64,000 nucleotides of DNA from Pseudoalteromonas peptidolytica (GCF_012641745.1 NZ_WEHZ01000020.1:34054-98053), one strand, 5' to 3'. Shown: positions 19,548 to 30,179, numbered from the stretch's first letter. The notes: generated by a model from the sequence alone, not told the origin. Made by a program: numbers and translations.

Positions 19548-19578
19548 AAAAAACCAATCCATTGGGATTGGTTTTTTT
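19548..19578 (-). terminator. Rho-independent terminator of ppc
   Basis: GGATTGGTTTTTT and AAAAAACCAATCC pair as a 13-bp stem with a three-base loop. A/T tails flank the hairpin on both strands, and it lies about 60 bases after the ppc stop. Confidence 0.85.
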
Positions 19579-19634
19579 TATATGATCAATACAAATGTTA
19601 ATTACCATGTGAATGAATTATCCCACATGGCACA

Positions 19635-22268
19635 TCAACCAGTATTTCGCATTCCAGCAGCTATCCCCGTCATCGTTATCATTAAGGCGAGCTCTAGGTC
19701 ATGATTTGTCTCTTCTCTCACACGTTTAAGAAGCTCCACCTGCAATAAATTAAGCGGATCTGTATAGGGGTTTCTAAGTGCTATTGACTCTTTAATCCAA
19801 GGCTGCTGCGATAGTAATGAAGACTCAGGCGCAAGCCCTCTAATAAGCTCGATTGCTTGTTGTAAATTTTCTCTTAGTTCATCACCAAGACCTTTATATT
19901 CAGCGCTGACAAGACTGGTATCGTACATTTCGCTCAACCAAAGGTCTGCTTTACAAAATACCATCTCTAGCATCTCAAGACGTGTCCTAAAAAACGGCCA
20001 CTTCGCACTCATCTGCTGCAAGGTGTCTTTGCCAAAGGCTTCAATTGCAGCCTCGAGCCCTTCCTTAGCGCCTAACCATGCAGGTAGCATCAGGCGGTTT
20101 TGGCTCCAAGCGAAAATCCACGGTATCGCTCTTAAGCTTTCAACCCCGCCTTGTGGGTTACGCTTGGATGGCCTTGAACCGAGCGGTAACTTAGATAGTT
20201 CTTGCTCTGGCGTAGCCATTCTAAAGTAAGGCACAAACTCAGGCGTTTCCCGAACTACTTGTCGATACTTATGACAAGAGGCCTCACTGATTGTGCGCAT
20301 TACTTCAACCCAAGTAGGCTCGGGTTTTGGAGGAGGTAATAAATTACTTTGAAGAATTGCACTGGTATAGATAGAGAGACTTTGCATCGCCACTTTCGGT
20401 AAACCGAATTTAAAGCGGATCATTTCACCCTGTTCGGTGACTCGTAATCCACTTTTTAACGAGCCTGGTGGTTGTGAGCGTAACGCTTGAGCAGCTGGAG
20501 CACCGCCGCGACCAATCGTACCACCCCGACCGTGGAATAAAACCAGTTCAATACCTTTTGTATCAGCCAACGTAACCAGCTGCTCCATAGCCTCATACTG
20601 TGCCCAGCCAGCAGCCATCATACCCGCATCTTTTGCTGAATCGGAGTAGCCAATCATTACATACTGTTTTGCGCCAATAGTTCCTTTATACCAGGTGTTA
20701 TCAAACAAACCGGAAATGACTGTTTGTGCGTTATTTAAATCATCTAAGGTTTCAAATAATGGGGCAACAGGTAAATCAAATTGGCAACCGCTTTCTTGTA
20801 ACAATAGGTACACCGCGAGTATGTCAGATGCACTTTGTGCCATTGATATAATATAAATACCCAAAGCACTGCTATCTTGCTGGGCAATAACTTCAAATGT
20901 TTCTATTACTTCTTGGACATTTGCACTCGGTTGCCAGTGACGCGGTAGTAACGGCCGTCTAGAGCTCAGCTCTGTAAGCAAAAAGGCCTGTTTATCTTCC
21001 TCTTGCCACTGCGCATAATCGCCCAACCCGAGATAACGCGTGAGCTCAGAAAATACTTCAGTGTGCCTTGCCGAGTCTTGACGTATATCCAATTTACACA
21101 AGGACACACCAAAACAGTCTATTCGTCTCAATACATCTAATAGTAATCCATCAGCAATATTACTCATGCGGCAGGCAACCAAAGACTGATAACAGGCTTC
21201 AAGTGGCTCTCTGATTTGAACCACTTCTTTTATTTTATCTTGGTACTGAGAAGGCATACCTTTGATCTTATACTCTAGCGCCGCAATAGTTTCTTCTACA
21301 TCGGCCCGCAGCTGTTTGAGCACATAGCGATAAGGCTCGTGATTACCATTGGCACGTTCACTAAAAGGTGCTGACGCGTGACGCATCGACAGCTCAGCTC
21401 CAAGCGTTTGTAAGTCTCGACGGTATAAATCCAATGCCATCCAACGACCATGATCTAGTACAGACTGAGTAACATGCGAGGTAACAAATGGGTTTCCGTC
21501 TCTGTCACCTCCCATCCAAGAAGTCAGTTGAATTGGGCTAAAGTGTGCAGGTAATTGTAAATTTAATCGTGTTTTAACTTGCGTATTAAAATAGCGAACA
21601 AACTTCGGTACTGCCTCCCACAGGCTATTCTCAATAACCGCAAAACCCCACTTTGCCTCGTCCAGAGGTGTCGGTCGCTTCTCTCGAATATCACTGGTAT
21701 GCCATGCCTGAGAAATTAACTGTTCAATGCGATCAAGTACTTCATCGTAAACAGGGTCTTCACCTGAAATGTTTTCCAACAGCTTTAAACACTCGCTTAG
21801 CTCCACATGTTTGTTGATTATGGTTCGTCGAGTCACTTCTGTCGGGTGCGCTGTTAACACTAAATCAATTTTAAGTTTGCTGATCACGTCAGCGACTTCA
21901 TTTAAAGTCAACTCACCTGCTTCTACTTTGCTTTGTAACTCGTCGAGTGTGCGGTCTATTTCACCCATCACGCCGTCTGGCGCCCCCGATTTTGAGATGG
22001 TGTGAAATTGCTCAGCAACATTTGCAAGGTTTAGAAAGTGATTGAATGAACGGGCAACAGGCAATAAAGCCTCGTCACTTAAACTGCGTAACGTTTCGAT
22101 TAATACCAGCCTATCTGACTCGTTCCCACTTCTGGAGGATTTTGCCAAATGCCTGATTTCTTCAACTTTGTCTAACGTCTCTTGCCCTTGTGCTTGTTGA
22201 ATTATCTGTCCTAACATCTGGCCTAGAAGGCTTACGTTACTGCGTAGGCTTGTGTATTGCTCTGTCAT
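19635..22268 (-). CDS. ppc: Phosphoenolpyruvate carboxylase
   Basis: The enzyme carboxylates phosphoenolpyruvate to oxaloacetate, the anaplerotic entry to the TCA cycle. The 877-residue length is typical. Catalytic and substrate motifs are present: [13 protein letters not shown] (His), [43 protein letters not shown], and the conserved C-terminus ending GMRNTG that reaches the inhibitor site. AAGGAG stands five bases before the ATG. It is transcribed alone, divergent from the DCC/SDR operon. Confidence 0.98.
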   Translation of the reverse strand: MTEQYTSLRSNVSLLGQMLGQIIQQAQGQETLDKVEEIRHLAKSSRSGNESDRLVLIETLRSLSDEALLPVARSFNHFLNLANVAEQFHTISKSGAPDGVMGEIDRTLDELQSKVEAGELTLNEVADVISKLKIDLVLTAHPTEVTRRTIINKHVELSECLKLLENISGEDPVYDEVLDRIEQLISQAWHTSDIREKRPTPLDEAKWGFAVIENSLWEAVPKFVRYFNTQVKTRLNLQLPAHFSPIQLTSWMGGDRDGNPFVTSHVTQSVLDHGRWMALDLYRRDLQTLGAELSMRHASAPFSERANGNHEPYRYVLKQLRADVEETIAALEYKIKGMPSQYQDKIKEVVQIREPLEACYQSLVACRMSNIADGLLLDVLRRIDCFGVSLCKLDIRQDSARHTEVFSELTRYLGLGDYAQWQEEDKQAFLLTELSSRRPLLPRHWQPSANVQEVIETFEVIAQQDSSALGIYIISMAQSASDILAVYLLLQESGCQFDLPVAPLFETLDDLNNAQTVISGLFDNTWYKGTIGAKQYVMIGYSDSAKDAGMMAAGWAQYEAMEQLVTLADTKGIELVLFHGRGGTIGRGGAPAAQALRSQPPGSLKSGLRVTEQGEMIRFKFGLPKVAMQSLSIYTSAILQSNLLPPPKPEPTWVEVMRTISEASCHKYRQVVRETPEFVPYFRMATPEQELSKLPLGSRPSKRNPQGGVESLRAIPWIFAWSQNRLMLPAWLGAKEGLEAAIEAFGKDTLQQMSAKWPFFRTRLEMLEMVFCKADLWLSEMYDTSLVSAEYKGLGDELRENLQQAIELIRGLAPESSLLSQQPWIKESIALRNPYTDPLNLLQVELLKRVREETNHDLELALMITMTGIAAGMRNTG

Positions 22269-22393
22269 ACAATCTCCTTGATGAAAAGATACTCGAACTT
22301 CACTATACCGAGAATTTTTTTAATTGCGAACGATCTATTTTCAAGACAATAACGTAAAAAAATGACAAAGAATCACGTTAATACGGTTTGGGA

Positions 22394-22786
22394 ATGATTG
22401 TATTTTATGATGGTAACTGTCCACTATGTATGAAAGAAATGGACGCGTTAAAAAGTGCAGACAAGGCAAATAAACTAGATCTAGTAAACATTCATAGCTT
22501 GCGCTTTGAGCAGGACTTCCCCGAAATTAGCAAACAAGCCGCTATGACCAAACTCCATGCTTATGACAATCAAGGCCAGCTTCTTCTCGGGCTAGATGTC
22601 ACGGTAGGCGTATGGAGGACAGTAGGCAAGCATCGCTGGCTAGGGTTACTTCGCCTGCCTGGCGTAAAGTTTATCGCGGACAAATTTTATCTATTTTTTG
22701 CAGCCCATAGAATGAAAATATCGAATTTACTGATGCCAAATCAATGTGGTATTAATCAAAAAGGGAAGTGTGACAGTGACAGATAA
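22394..22786 (+). CDS. DCC-family (DUF393) thiol-disulfide oxidoreductase-like protein
   Basis: The ATG at 22394 gives 130 residues starting MIVFYDGNCPLCMKEM, the hallmark of the DCC family with its CxxC pair and nearby Asp. RWLGLLRLPGVK and the C-terminal helix also fit. The biochemical role is unproven. The 3' end overlaps the next gene, so it heads a three-gene operon with an SDR and a flavin-reductase-like protein. A TTG two codons upstream is a less likely start. Confidence 0.85.
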   Translation: MIVFYDGNCPLCMKEMDALKSADKANKLDLVNIHSLRFEQDFPEISKQAAMTKLHAYDNQGQLLLGLDVTVGVWRTVGKHRWLGLLRLPGVKFIADKFYLFFAAHRMKISNLLMPNQCGINQKGKCDSDR

Positions 22787-23501
22787 GGCGATTGTGGTGA
22801 TTGGCGCCAGTTCAGAGATTGCCAAAGCTTTTATCACCGAGCAGGCCAATCGCAACCCTGACCTAAAAGTGATTAGCATCTCAAAAAAACCTAGCGGTCA
22901 TGACCAAAATATAGCGGCTCACTTTCAATGCGATTATTCACCAAGTCAAATTTCTCAAGTCGGTAAATCTATAAAAGAGCTCAACCTCACTATTGTAGGC
23001 GTTACTATCTTTAACGGAGTGCTACACAGAGAAGATGGCAAGCTACCAGAAAAAAAGCTGGAGGAAATAGACCTCGATTACAGCATGATGCTGTTTAACA
23101 TAAATACAATGCTGCCTATGTTGTGGTTGCAAGCCCTGCTCCCAACCTTGAAAGGTAAACATTCATGCGTGGTAACAGCATTATCCGCCCGAGTTGGTAG
23201 CATCAGTGACAATCAACTTGGCGGTTGGTATAGCTATCGCAGCTCTAAAGCCGCCTTAAACATGATGTTTAAGTCCGCTGCCGTGGAACTTGCAAGGCGA
23301 GCAAAAAACATCAAGCTGGTACTGTTTCACCCGGGCACAACCGATACTCCGCTATCTAAACCTTTTCAAGCCAATGTACCTAGTCAAAAGCTGTTTAGTC
23401 CCACATTCGTAGCAGCACAACTCAGCGATATTATTGCGAGACAAAAAGTTGATGGCACCGTAAGTTATGTAGACTGGCAAAATAAACCGATCGATTGGTA
23501 G
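22776..23501 (+). CDS. Short-chain dehydrogenase/reductase
   Basis: The GTG at 22776 gives about 241 residues and has AAGGGAAG eight bases upstream; it overlaps the DCC gene by 11 bases. IVVIGASSEIAKAF is the nucleotide-binding loop (a modified GxxxGxG). VTALSARVGSIS carries the Ser and YRSSK the Tyr/Lys of the catalytic triad, followed by HPGTTDTPLSKPF. This resembles the CsgA/YgfF-type SDRs of unknown substrate. Redox neighbours suggest a shared electron-transfer task. Confidence 0.88.
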   Translation: MTDKAIVVIGASSEIAKAFITEQANRNPDLKVISISKKPSGHDQNIAAHFQCDYSPSQISQVGKSIKELNLTIVGVTIFNGVLHREDGKLPEKKLEEIDLDYSMMLFNINTMLPMLWLQALLPTLKGKHSCVVTALSARVGSISDNQLGGWYSYRSSKAALNMMFKSAAVELARRAKNIKLVLFHPGTTDTPLSKPFQANVPSQKLFSPTFVAAQLSDIIARQKVDGTVSYVDWQNKPIDW

Positions 23502-23508
23502 ATAAATA

Positions 23509-24150
23509 ATGAAACACTTTTCAAACGAAGACATTAACAAACTTGAACAGCGTTACCGTGCGTTGTTGGTAAACTCTCTCTCTGGTTTTAAAAGCGCAAA
23601 CCTAATTGGTACAGTGGATAGTGCAGGACAAGAAAACCTCTCTATTGTTAGCTCTGTGTTTCACCTCGGTGCGTGTCCGCCATTAGTTGGGGTTATATTT
23701 CGCCCCCATAGTGTTTCAAGGCATACACTTGAAAACATATTAGAAACCAAGACTTATACTATTAACCAAGTAAATGCACAGATTTATACCGCAGCTCATC
23801 AAACCTCAGCACGGTATGATAAAACAGAGTCCGAATTCGAGCACACAGGGCTTACTGCTGAATATTTAAACGGTTTCTCTGCTCCCTTCGTAGGAGAAAG
23901 CCGTCTAAAGTACGCACTCGAATTACGAGATCACCAACGCATAAAACTCAATGATACCGAGTTGGTCATAGGAGAGATAACCGCTTTGCATGTCGATGAA
24001 ATTGCGCTACAACCAGACGGCTATGTTGATATAGAAGCACTAGAGAGCGTTGCAATTTCAAGCTTAGACGGTTATCACACAACCAAACGCTTAAATAGAC
24101 TTGAGTATGCCAAAGCACACCAGCCGACGCGCATTAAAAAATTAGGTTAA
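23509..24150 (+). CDS. Flavin reductase-like FMN-binding split-barrel protein
   Basis: The 213-residue protein has VDSAGQENLSIVSSVFHLGACPPLVGVIFRP, read here as landmarks near residues 35-70, and a DTELVIGEI block. These are the typical FMN-contacting parts of the flavin-reductase-like/ NADH:FMN oxidoreductase superfamily. It lies seven bases after the SDR gene. Function could be flavin reduction or a cofactor-bound oxidoreductase in the operon. Confidence 0.85.
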   Translation: MKHFSNEDINKLEQRYRALLVNSLSGFKSANLIGTVDSAGQENLSIVSSVFHLGACPPLVGVIFRPHSVSRHTLENILETKTYTINQVNAQIYTAAHQTSARYDKTESEFEHTGLTAEYLNGFSAPFVGESRLKYALELRDHQRIKLNDTELVIGEITALHVDEIALQPDGYVDIEALESVAISSLDGYHTTKRLNRLEYAKAHQPTRIKKLG

Positions 24151-24154
24151 GGCG

Positions 24155-24940
24155 TTACAAACTCTTTAATAGCTCCAGCAAATCGCGGAGCTCTTCCTCA
24201 AAATGCGCCTCTTGTTTATCGCTCATTGTCGCTCTTAGCCGTATTGCTAAAGATGCGGTCGCAGCTATTCTTCTATTTTGTATTTCAACGATGCGTGCAG
24301 GCAGCTGCTGTGGTTCAGTAACAATCGCTTTTTGAAATAAGCCCCTAGATAGGTGCTCGTCATTACTGAGCATTAGCGCTTGCTGAAATTGGTTGAAGCG
24401 GCGCTGTTGATGTGCGCGCCACACTTGCCGTGCAAATTCTCCTTGCTGGTAATGCTCATTTATTATCGCTCTTTGAGCGTTATTCAGCTTACCAAGCCAA
24501 CGCTCATATCGGCGATACTGATCTCCGTCTTGCCAGTCATCCTTTAGCAACTGAGTCTCCAAATTAGTGATGAGCATCTCCTTTTGTTGCCGATTTAACG
24601 TGTTTAAATGATGCACTAACTTTGGAAACACTTGAGCGACAACAGAATACCAGTAGTGACGTGTGGTATCGAACATTGCCACTACATCCGCTTCTGTCAT
24701 CTCCTGCCAATTGTTGATAAGTGATTGAACTTGAGACTGATACTTGGGTAATTCTGATTGTCTATGCCAATTGACCAAGGCTTCAACATCAGACTCTAGT
24801 TGGTCTTCTTGTTGATCGGTGAGATCCACAAAGTCTGATATATAATAGCTCGCAAGCCACCCAAGGTTGTTGTACGCCAAGCGTTGGCTACAACCAACCA
24901 AAATGGTGACGCAGAAAATCAATAGCACGCCCTTTTTCAT
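24155..24940 (-). CDS. DUF6279-type lipoprotein
   Basis: The 261-residue product has a lipoprotein signal with lipobox LVGC (Cys near residue 17). It is a helical, Gln- and Arg-rich protein with YNNLGWLASYYISDFVDLTDQQ near the N-terminus, recognisable as the DUF6279 lipoprotein family. The function is unknown. It is convergent with the flavin-reductase-like gene, with only four bases between the stops. Confidence 0.8.
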   Translation of the reverse strand: MKKGVLLIFCVTILVGCSQRLAYNNLGWLASYYISDFVDLTDQQEDQLESDVEALVNWHRQSELPKYQSQVQSLINNWQEMTEADVVAMFDTTRHYWYSVVAQVFPKLVHHLNTLNRQQKEMLITNLETQLLKDDWQDGDQYRRYERWLGKLNNAQRAIINEHYQQGEFARQVWRAHQQRRFNQFQQALMLSNDEHLSRGLFQKAIVTEPQQLPARIVEIQNRRIAATASLAIRLRATMSDKQEAHFEEELRDLLELLKSL

Positions 24941-25074
24941 TCCACTATCCTGCTCTTTTTTATTATTTTATATTAACGTAAGCAATCGCATTTTAGATTT
25001 GAATTTTGTAAATCCTTGTTTCTGGGATTAGAATAACAAACAATACAATAAGCATAGCTACCTAAAGGAGATCT

Positions 25075-25803
25075 ATGATGTTAGGCAAAATTTCCAAGGC
25101 ATGTGTCATGTTGGCATTACTTAGCCAAGCGCCATTTGCAAACGCAGGATTAGAGGAAGGTATTGATGCGCTTAATGCCGGCAGATTTGAAGAGGCGCTA
25201 CAAGAATTCAACTATTTAGCAGAAATGAATTATGCCCCAGGTATTTATCAATTAGGTGTAATGTATGAAGGTGGCTATGGCGTTATCAAAAACCAGCGCA
25301 AAGCTGCTGAGTTATTTCAACAAGCCGTAAAACTTGGGGAAGCAGATGCAATGTTTGCTCTGGCAGTGATGTATGACGAAGGTCGCGGTGTAAAAAAAGA
25401 TCGTTCAAAGTACGTTGAATTAATGAAACGAGCGGCAAACAAAAACATGCCCGCAGCACAATTTAACGTTGCACTTATGTATGCTAACGGAGATGGCGTA
25501 ACGCAAAGCTACCGTCAGGCTCTAAACTGGTACGAAAAAGCTGCAGCAAACAACTATACCTTAGCCATGTTCAATTTAGCTTTGATGTACTTCCAGGGGT
25601 TAGGTGTTGAAAAGAGTATTGAGCGCTCCTATGTTTGGAACACCTTAGCAGAGTTCAATGGTTATGCAGAAGCAACAAAAAGTCGCCTCCTTGATGAGAA
25701 ACAGCTTTCACCTTCACAAATAGAGCAAGCAACGGAGCTTGCCAATAGTATTTACGAGCGTATTCAAGCCGGTAAATATGTAGCTGAAACAAGAACTAAG
25801 TAA
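25075..25803 (+). CDS. Exported Sel1-repeat (TPR-like) protein
   Basis: The 242-residue protein has a signal peptide ending near ANA. At least four Sel1-like repeats follow between about residues 40 and 190, each with A-x-x-x-L-G-x-M-Y-x-x-G-x-G-V (for example YQLGVMYEGGYGV, FALAVMYDEGRGV, FNVALMYANGDGV, FNLALMYFQGLGV). Such repeats mediate protein-protein contacts. AAGGAG precedes two adjacent ATG codons; the second at 25078 has the better spacing. Confidence 0.88.
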   Translation: MMLGKISKACVMLALLSQAPFANAGLEEGIDALNAGRFEEALQEFNYLAEMNYAPGIYQLGVMYEGGYGVIKNQRKAAELFQQAVKLGEADAMFALAVMYDEGRGVKKDRSKYVELMKRAANKNMPAAQFNVALMYANGDGVTQSYRQALNWYEKAAANNYTLAMFNLALMYFQGLGVEKSIERSYVWNTLAEFNGYAEATKSRLLDEKQLSPSQIEQATELANSIYERIQAGKYVAETRTK

Positions 25804-25897
25804 TTTAGCACAGTTGTAGCGGTGAACTGGCTTTAGGAAGCTAGGCCAGTGCATCGCTACTAAGCGGTCTGCGCATTTCAGCGCCCCATATTTATTA

Positions 25898-27298
25898 TTA
25901 TTTTCGCAAATATAACCACTCTAAGGGCTTGGTTAACAACTTAGAATGACCGAGCAGCATCTTATTGCGCCATTTGGTGTTTTTAGAGTGCAACACCGAC
26001 TTCTTGTGACTAAAAGTATAAAACCCTTCTTCGCCATGGTACTGCCCCATTCCAGAATGCCCTAACCCACCAAATGGTAATGACTCTACTGCAACGTGAA
26101 TAATCGTTTCATTAATAGCAAGCGCACCCGCAGCTAACTCCCTAGAGGCCTTATTAATCGCATCTGATGACTGCGTAAATAGGTAGCTTGCAAGCGGGGT
26201 TGTATCTTCTCTGATATATGCAATCGCACCTTGTAGGTTGGCTACCTTTAAAATCGGTAAAATGGGCCCAAACAACTCTTCTTGCAGCACCCGCATAGAC
26301 TTGTCGACCTCAGTGACAATATGTAGTGGTAATTGCCGGTTATCTTGAGACGGCTCTGCCTGCCATACATTAGCCCCCTTGTTTTTAGCATCGCTAATGA
26401 TGGTGTTTAAGCGCTGAAACTGCCTTTCATTAATGATGGCTGTTTGATTTTTGAGGCCAACTTTGGGCTGATAGGATTTCTTATAGTGGCGCTTTAATGC
26501 TGCAACCAGTGCATCAAACTGTTCATGATGAACCAGCACATAATCAGGTGCGACGCAGATCTGTCCGGAATTAGACAGTTTCCCCATTAAGATACTCATT
26601 GCAGCTGTATCAATATCGGCATCATCCAAGACAATGACAGGGGATTTTCCACCGAGTTCTAAGGTCACCGGAGTCAGATTTTTCGCTGCTGCTGCCATTA
26701 CTTTTTTGCCGACCTCAGTTGATCCAGTAAAAAGCAAGTGATCAAATGGCTGTTCAGTGAACATAGCGGCAATATCAGGGCCTCCCTCAATCACACTGAC
26801 CTCATTATCTAGCCCATCAAATAATGTACGGATCACTTTATTGACTGCTGGCGTAAACTCACTGAGTTTAAGCATTGCTTTATTGCCAGCAGCGAGCGCT
26901 GTGATAACAGGAACTATCGCAAGCTGGATCGGGTAATTCCATGGCGCTATCACCCCTATTACTCCCTTGGGCACAATATCAATACCAGCGCGACTGGGTA
27001 GCCACTGTATACCTGCAAATCGACGCTTGCTTCTACTCCAGCGGGGCAGGTGTTTACTTATGTAGTCAATTGCATTAACACACGGCATAATATCAGCAAT
27101 AAGTGTGTCAAACCGACTTCTTTTGCCAAAGTCTTTGTCTGCGGCAGCAACAAACTGCTCTTGAAGTTTTAACATTCTGCTTTTCACATCACGCAGTAAA
27201 CGCAATCGCTTCTCAATAGCCGGGTAAGGCTCTTGATTAAACTGACTTTTTAGCTGTGTGAAGGTGGCAATTAAATTGCTGGTATTGTCTTCAATCAT
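25898..27298 (-). CDS. Coniferyl-aldehyde-dehydrogenase-like NAD(P)-dependent aldehyde dehydrogenase
   Basis: The 466-residue protein belongs to the class 3-like branch of aldehyde dehydrogenases that includes CalB. GVIGVIAPWNYP is the cofactor-binding start, FTGSTEVGKKV the nucleotide loop, LELGGKSPVIV holds the catalytic Glu, and NSGQICVAPDYVLV holds the catalytic Cys. The C-terminal hydrophobic tail (about WRNKMLLGHSKLLTKPLEWLYLRK) could attach it to membranes, as in fatty-aldehyde dehydrogenases. The true substrate may be a medium- or long-chain aldehyde. A MITE lies 60 bases upstream. Confidence 0.88.
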   Translation of the reverse strand: MIEDNTSNLIATFTQLKSQFNQEPYPAIEKRLRLLRDVKSRMLKLQEQFVAAADKDFGKRSRFDTLIADIMPCVNAIDYISKHLPRWSRSKRRFAGIQWLPSRAGIDIVPKGVIGVIAPWNYPIQLAIVPVITALAAGNKAMLKLSEFTPAVNKVIRTLFDGLDNEVSVIEGGPDIAAMFTEQPFDHLLFTGSTEVGKKVMAAAAKNLTPVTLELGGKSPVIVLDDADIDTAAMSILMGKLSNSGQICVAPDYVLVHHEQFDALVAALKRHYKKSYQPKVGLKNQTAIINERQFQRLNTIISDAKNKGANVWQAEPSQDNRQLPLHIVTEVDKSMRVLQEELFGPILPILKVANLQGAIAYIREDTTPLASYLFTQSSDAINKASRELAAGALAINETIIHVAVESLPFGGLGHSGMGQYHGEEGFYTFSHKKSVLHSKNTKWRNKMLLGHSKLLTKPLEWLYLRK

Positions 27299-27358
27299 TG
27301 TAAGATCCTACTATCACTCGACTCGAATATAGCAAGGAACAAACCTAGGGTCTATTAA

Positions 27359-27566
27359 TACCAATTAGACTTAATACTTGCTCAATTTGAAGGAGTAAGT
27401 CTGACGTGAGCAGCGTTAGAAAATCCTTATTTAGAACAACTAAATAGCAAAATTTTTGCCTTGCCTACACGGAGCTAGGTACCTTGGCTATAGCAGAAAG
27501 CGGTAGCGGGGTTATGGGCAAGATTTTCTAGCCTCAAAATAAACCACTTAATTAAGATAATTGGTA
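27359..27566 (-). mobile_element. MITE copy B (208 bp)
   Basis: Ends TACCAATTAGACTTAATAC and TTAATTAAGATAATTGGTA are inverted; flanking direct repeats are TAA (27356-27358 and 27567-27569). Like copy A it lies just upstream of a minus-strand gene with the TTGAGC end facing that gene. It is among the more diverged complete copies. Confidence 0.85.
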
Positions 27567-27718
27567 TAACATTTTGGATAACCCCTAAGAGCGATTCAAC
27601 AGTAAACGGTGGGTTAACTAGAAAAAATGGGTTAGAAGATTGGTTTTATACTCGTTGAGACAGGCTGCGTATGACCGAGTTGCCCTTCGATGGACACAGC
27701 CTGTGGAGAATGGCAACT

Positions 27719-29167
27719 TTAAAACCCTAGTATGGCGCTCGCTAAAGTCAAGGTTACAAACGTAATTAAACATATCGCCACCAAGTTCAACACGAACCCA
27801 GCTCGGATCATATCTTTGATTCTTATCTTCCCTGACCCAAATACGATGGCATTTGGTGGAGTTGCTACAGGCATCATAAATGCACAGCTTGCAGCAATAG
27901 CAGCGGGCACCACCCAAACTAAGGGCGAGCCTGTTATCGACTCTGCGACGGGACCAAGCAAAGGTAAAAACCCGGCCGCTGTCGCAGTATTACTGGTAAT
28001 TTCCGTTAAAAACGTGATCAGCGCCGCAACCACTAACACGCTCAGTACCAGCCCTATTGCATCCGCGCCAGCCAACAGGTTAGCAATGTAGTTAGCAAGG
28101 CCTGATGACTTAATTTGCGCAGCCAATGACAGTCCACCACCAAAAAGCAATAAGATTCCCCAAGGTACTTTTGCTGCGCTTTCCCAATCAAGTAGGCGCT
28201 CATCACTATTTGATTTTGCCGGTAACACAAAAAGCAGTAATGCAGCTGCAATTGCGATACCAGTGTCAGATAGTTTTAAACCAGTAAAATCACCAATAAG
28301 CGGCCTAAAAACCCAACTAAGCGCTGCAAGCACAAATATGGCAAATACACCTTTTTCAGCCCTAGACATGCTACCTAGCGCTGCTAGCTGACTGGTAAAT
28401 AGAGACTTGGTATCAATACTTACCGCTTCTTGGTCTACCTTATAAGTCACTTTTGTTAGCCAAAACCAAGCAAATGCTAACATCACGATTGATAGCGGCA
28501 CACCTATCATCATCCATGTGGCAAAACCAATTTCTATTTGATAGCTATCCGACAAATAGGCTGCCATTAGAGCGTTTGGCGGTGTGCCAATGAGCGTTGC
28601 AATTCCACCGATACTGGCACCATAAGCAATAGATAAAAGTAACGCTTTAGCAAAGCTTTGACTGTCACCACCTTGCTCTCTCACTAGGTGAATAACAGAG
28701 AGCGCAATTGGTAACATCATCACTGCCGTTGCTGTGTTAGACATCCACATGGATAAAAAAGCTGTGACGGCCATCATCGCCAAAATTTGAGTGCTAGGTT
28801 TGCTGCCCGCGACTAACATGGTGTTGAGTGCAATACGCTTGTGTAGCCCCCACTTTTCCATCGCGATAGAGATAAGAAAACCGCCCAAGAACAAGTAAAT
28901 TAAAGGGTGTGCAAAAGGAGCTGCAGCACTTTTCATTGAAGTTATTCCGGCCAAGGGAGAGACCACTAAAGGCAACAAAGAAGCCGCAGGGATAGGGACA
29001 GCTTCCGTTATCCACCACGACGCTAACCAAAATGTTAGCCCTGCGGTTCGCCACGCTTCAATGGACATACCTGCTGGTGGCTCGGTTAAACACGCTATCA
29101 ACATAACGATAGGACCTAGCCACAAGAATAATTGCGACCTTTTGTTTTTTGTACTTTCAACTGTCAT
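27719..29167 (-). CDS. SLC13/DASS-family sodium:dicarboxylate symporter
   Basis: The 482-residue protein has about 11-12 hydrophobic segments. Two family signature repeats are present: GGIATLIGTPPNALM and MMPVATPPNAIVFG, which contain the Ser-Asn-Thr type sodium/carboxylate-binding loops. Substrates in this family are C4-dicarboxylates such as succinate, fumarate and malate, or sulfate. The upstream porin is only 12 bases away, and a DctB/DctD-type pair lies next to it, so C4-dicarboxylate uptake is the best inference. Confidence 0.9.
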   Translation of the reverse strand: MTVESTKNKRSQLFLWLGPIVMLIACLTEPPAGMSIEAWRTAGLTFWLASWWITEAVPIPAASLLPLVVSPLAGITSMKSAAAPFAHPLIYLFLGGFLISIAMEKWGLHKRIALNTMLVAGSKPSTQILAMMAVTAFLSMWMSNTATAVMMLPIALSVIHLVREQGGDSQSFAKALLLSIAYGASIGGIATLIGTPPNALMAAYLSDSYQIEIGFATWMMIGVPLSIVMLAFAWFWLTKVTYKVDQEAVSIDTKSLFTSQLAALGSMSRAEKGVFAIFVLAALSWVFRPLIGDFTGLKLSDTGIAIAAALLLFVLPAKSNSDERLLDWESAAKVPWGILLLFGGGLSLAAQIKSSGLANYIANLLAGADAIGLVLSVLVVAALITFLTEITSNTATAAGFLPLLGPVAESITGSPLVWVVPAAIAASCAFMMPVATPPNAIVFGSGKIRIKDMIRAGFVLNLVAICLITFVTLTLASAILGF

Positions 29168-29179
29168 GATCGGATCCCT

Positions 29180-30124
29180 TTAAAATCTGTACTTCAATCC
29201 AAGCGCTATACTCGTATCATCTTCTGTATCAAGGTCGAGCCGTGTTGCCATTGCATACAAGTTAGTTTGCTTATCAAAGAGATAGTCTGTTCCCAAACTC
29301 CATTGCGTTGCATCTTCGTTATGGCGTAATCCGCTGGTGTCTCGGGCAAACTGTAATTTAGGACGCCAATGATCGCTTAGCTGATAACTGGCACTCACCA
29401 CATAGCCCTTGCCTGATTTATCTTTTGCCAGATTTTCACTGTCTTGGATAATGGCACCAAGTTGTAACTTTTGCCACTTGTAAGCCAGAGCAATGCGCGT
29501 AGCTAGCAAGTTGCCGATACTGTCTGTATGACTGAGCGCTATATAATACTGTTTATTTTTTAATGCTCGATCGCCATAAATTGCTGTCGCAGCAAACCCT
29601 GCTTGTTCATTACTCGCATCATCTTTTGGAGTATAAGTGAGAGAGAACGACATATTATTCCAATTTGGCGAAGTGTATGTAATTGAGTCTCCAACTCTAT
29701 CTTGTCCAGCAAGGACTTGGGCGATATCACTTTGTGTTTCATTAAACTGATCAACTTTACCTTCACTAAACTTAAAGCGAGTATCATTGCGACCAATTAG
29801 CACAGTGCCAAATTGTCCAGCAAGGCCAAGATAGGTGTTTCTAGCAGAAAATGGCTCTGTTGTGTCGTCATGTTCAAAGCCCTTTACCTGCACTTCATAT
29901 TTATAAACAAGTTTTAGGTCACTTGCTAACGTATGCTCGCCCTTTACCCCAATTCTTGAAAACGGTGCATCAATTTGCGTCCCAGCTTTAGTGTATCGCA
30001 TGACCCCTTTATCCGTATTTGCGATTTGGACTTCTGCTTTGCCGTAAATACGATAGTCTGCTGCCATCACACTGGCGGTCGCTGATGTGGCTAACACAGC
30101 CACGATAAATTTACTTGCTGTCAT
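29180..30124 (-). CDS. Outer-membrane general porin
   Basis: The 314-residue protein has a signal peptide cleaved near VMA-ADYRIYGKAEV. A 16-strand-type porin pattern follows, including LAGQFGTVLIGRNDTRFKFSEG, and it ends in the outer-membrane assembly signature LGLKYRF. It would give passage to the substrate of the symporter encoded 12 bases downstream. The joint operon is preceded by a sigma-54-type promoter. Confidence 0.9.
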   Translation of the reverse strand: MTASKFIVAVLATSATASVMAADYRIYGKAEVQIANTDKGVMRYTKAGTQIDAPFSRIGVKGEHTLASDLKLVYKYEVQVKGFEHDDTTEPFSARNTYLGLAGQFGTVLIGRNDTRFKFSEGKVDQFNETQSDIAQVLAGQDRVGDSITYTSPNWNNMSFSLTYTPKDDASNEQAGFAATAIYGDRALKNKQYYIALSHTDSIGNLLATRIALAYKWQKLQLGAIIQDSENLAKDKSGKGYVVSASYQLSDHWRPKLQFARDTSGLRHNEDATQWSLGTDYLFDKQTNLYAMATRLDLDTEDDTSIALGLKYRF

Positions 30125-30164
30125 TGCTTATCTCATTTTTTTGATTGTTGTCACTCGGTGTAAC

Positions 30165-30179
30165 GCAATTCTGAGACCA
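30165..30179 (-). promoter_or_regulatory. Sigma-54-type promoter of the porin-symporter operon
   Basis: On the minus strand TGGTCTCAGAATTGC reproduces the sigma-54 pattern: TGG at -24, TTGC at -12, GG and GC ten bases apart. Transcription would begin near 30153, about 30 bases before the porin ATG. An adjacent sigma-54 activator (DctD-like) makes this persuasive, although the -24 box lacks the CAC of the consensus. Confidence 0.7.
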
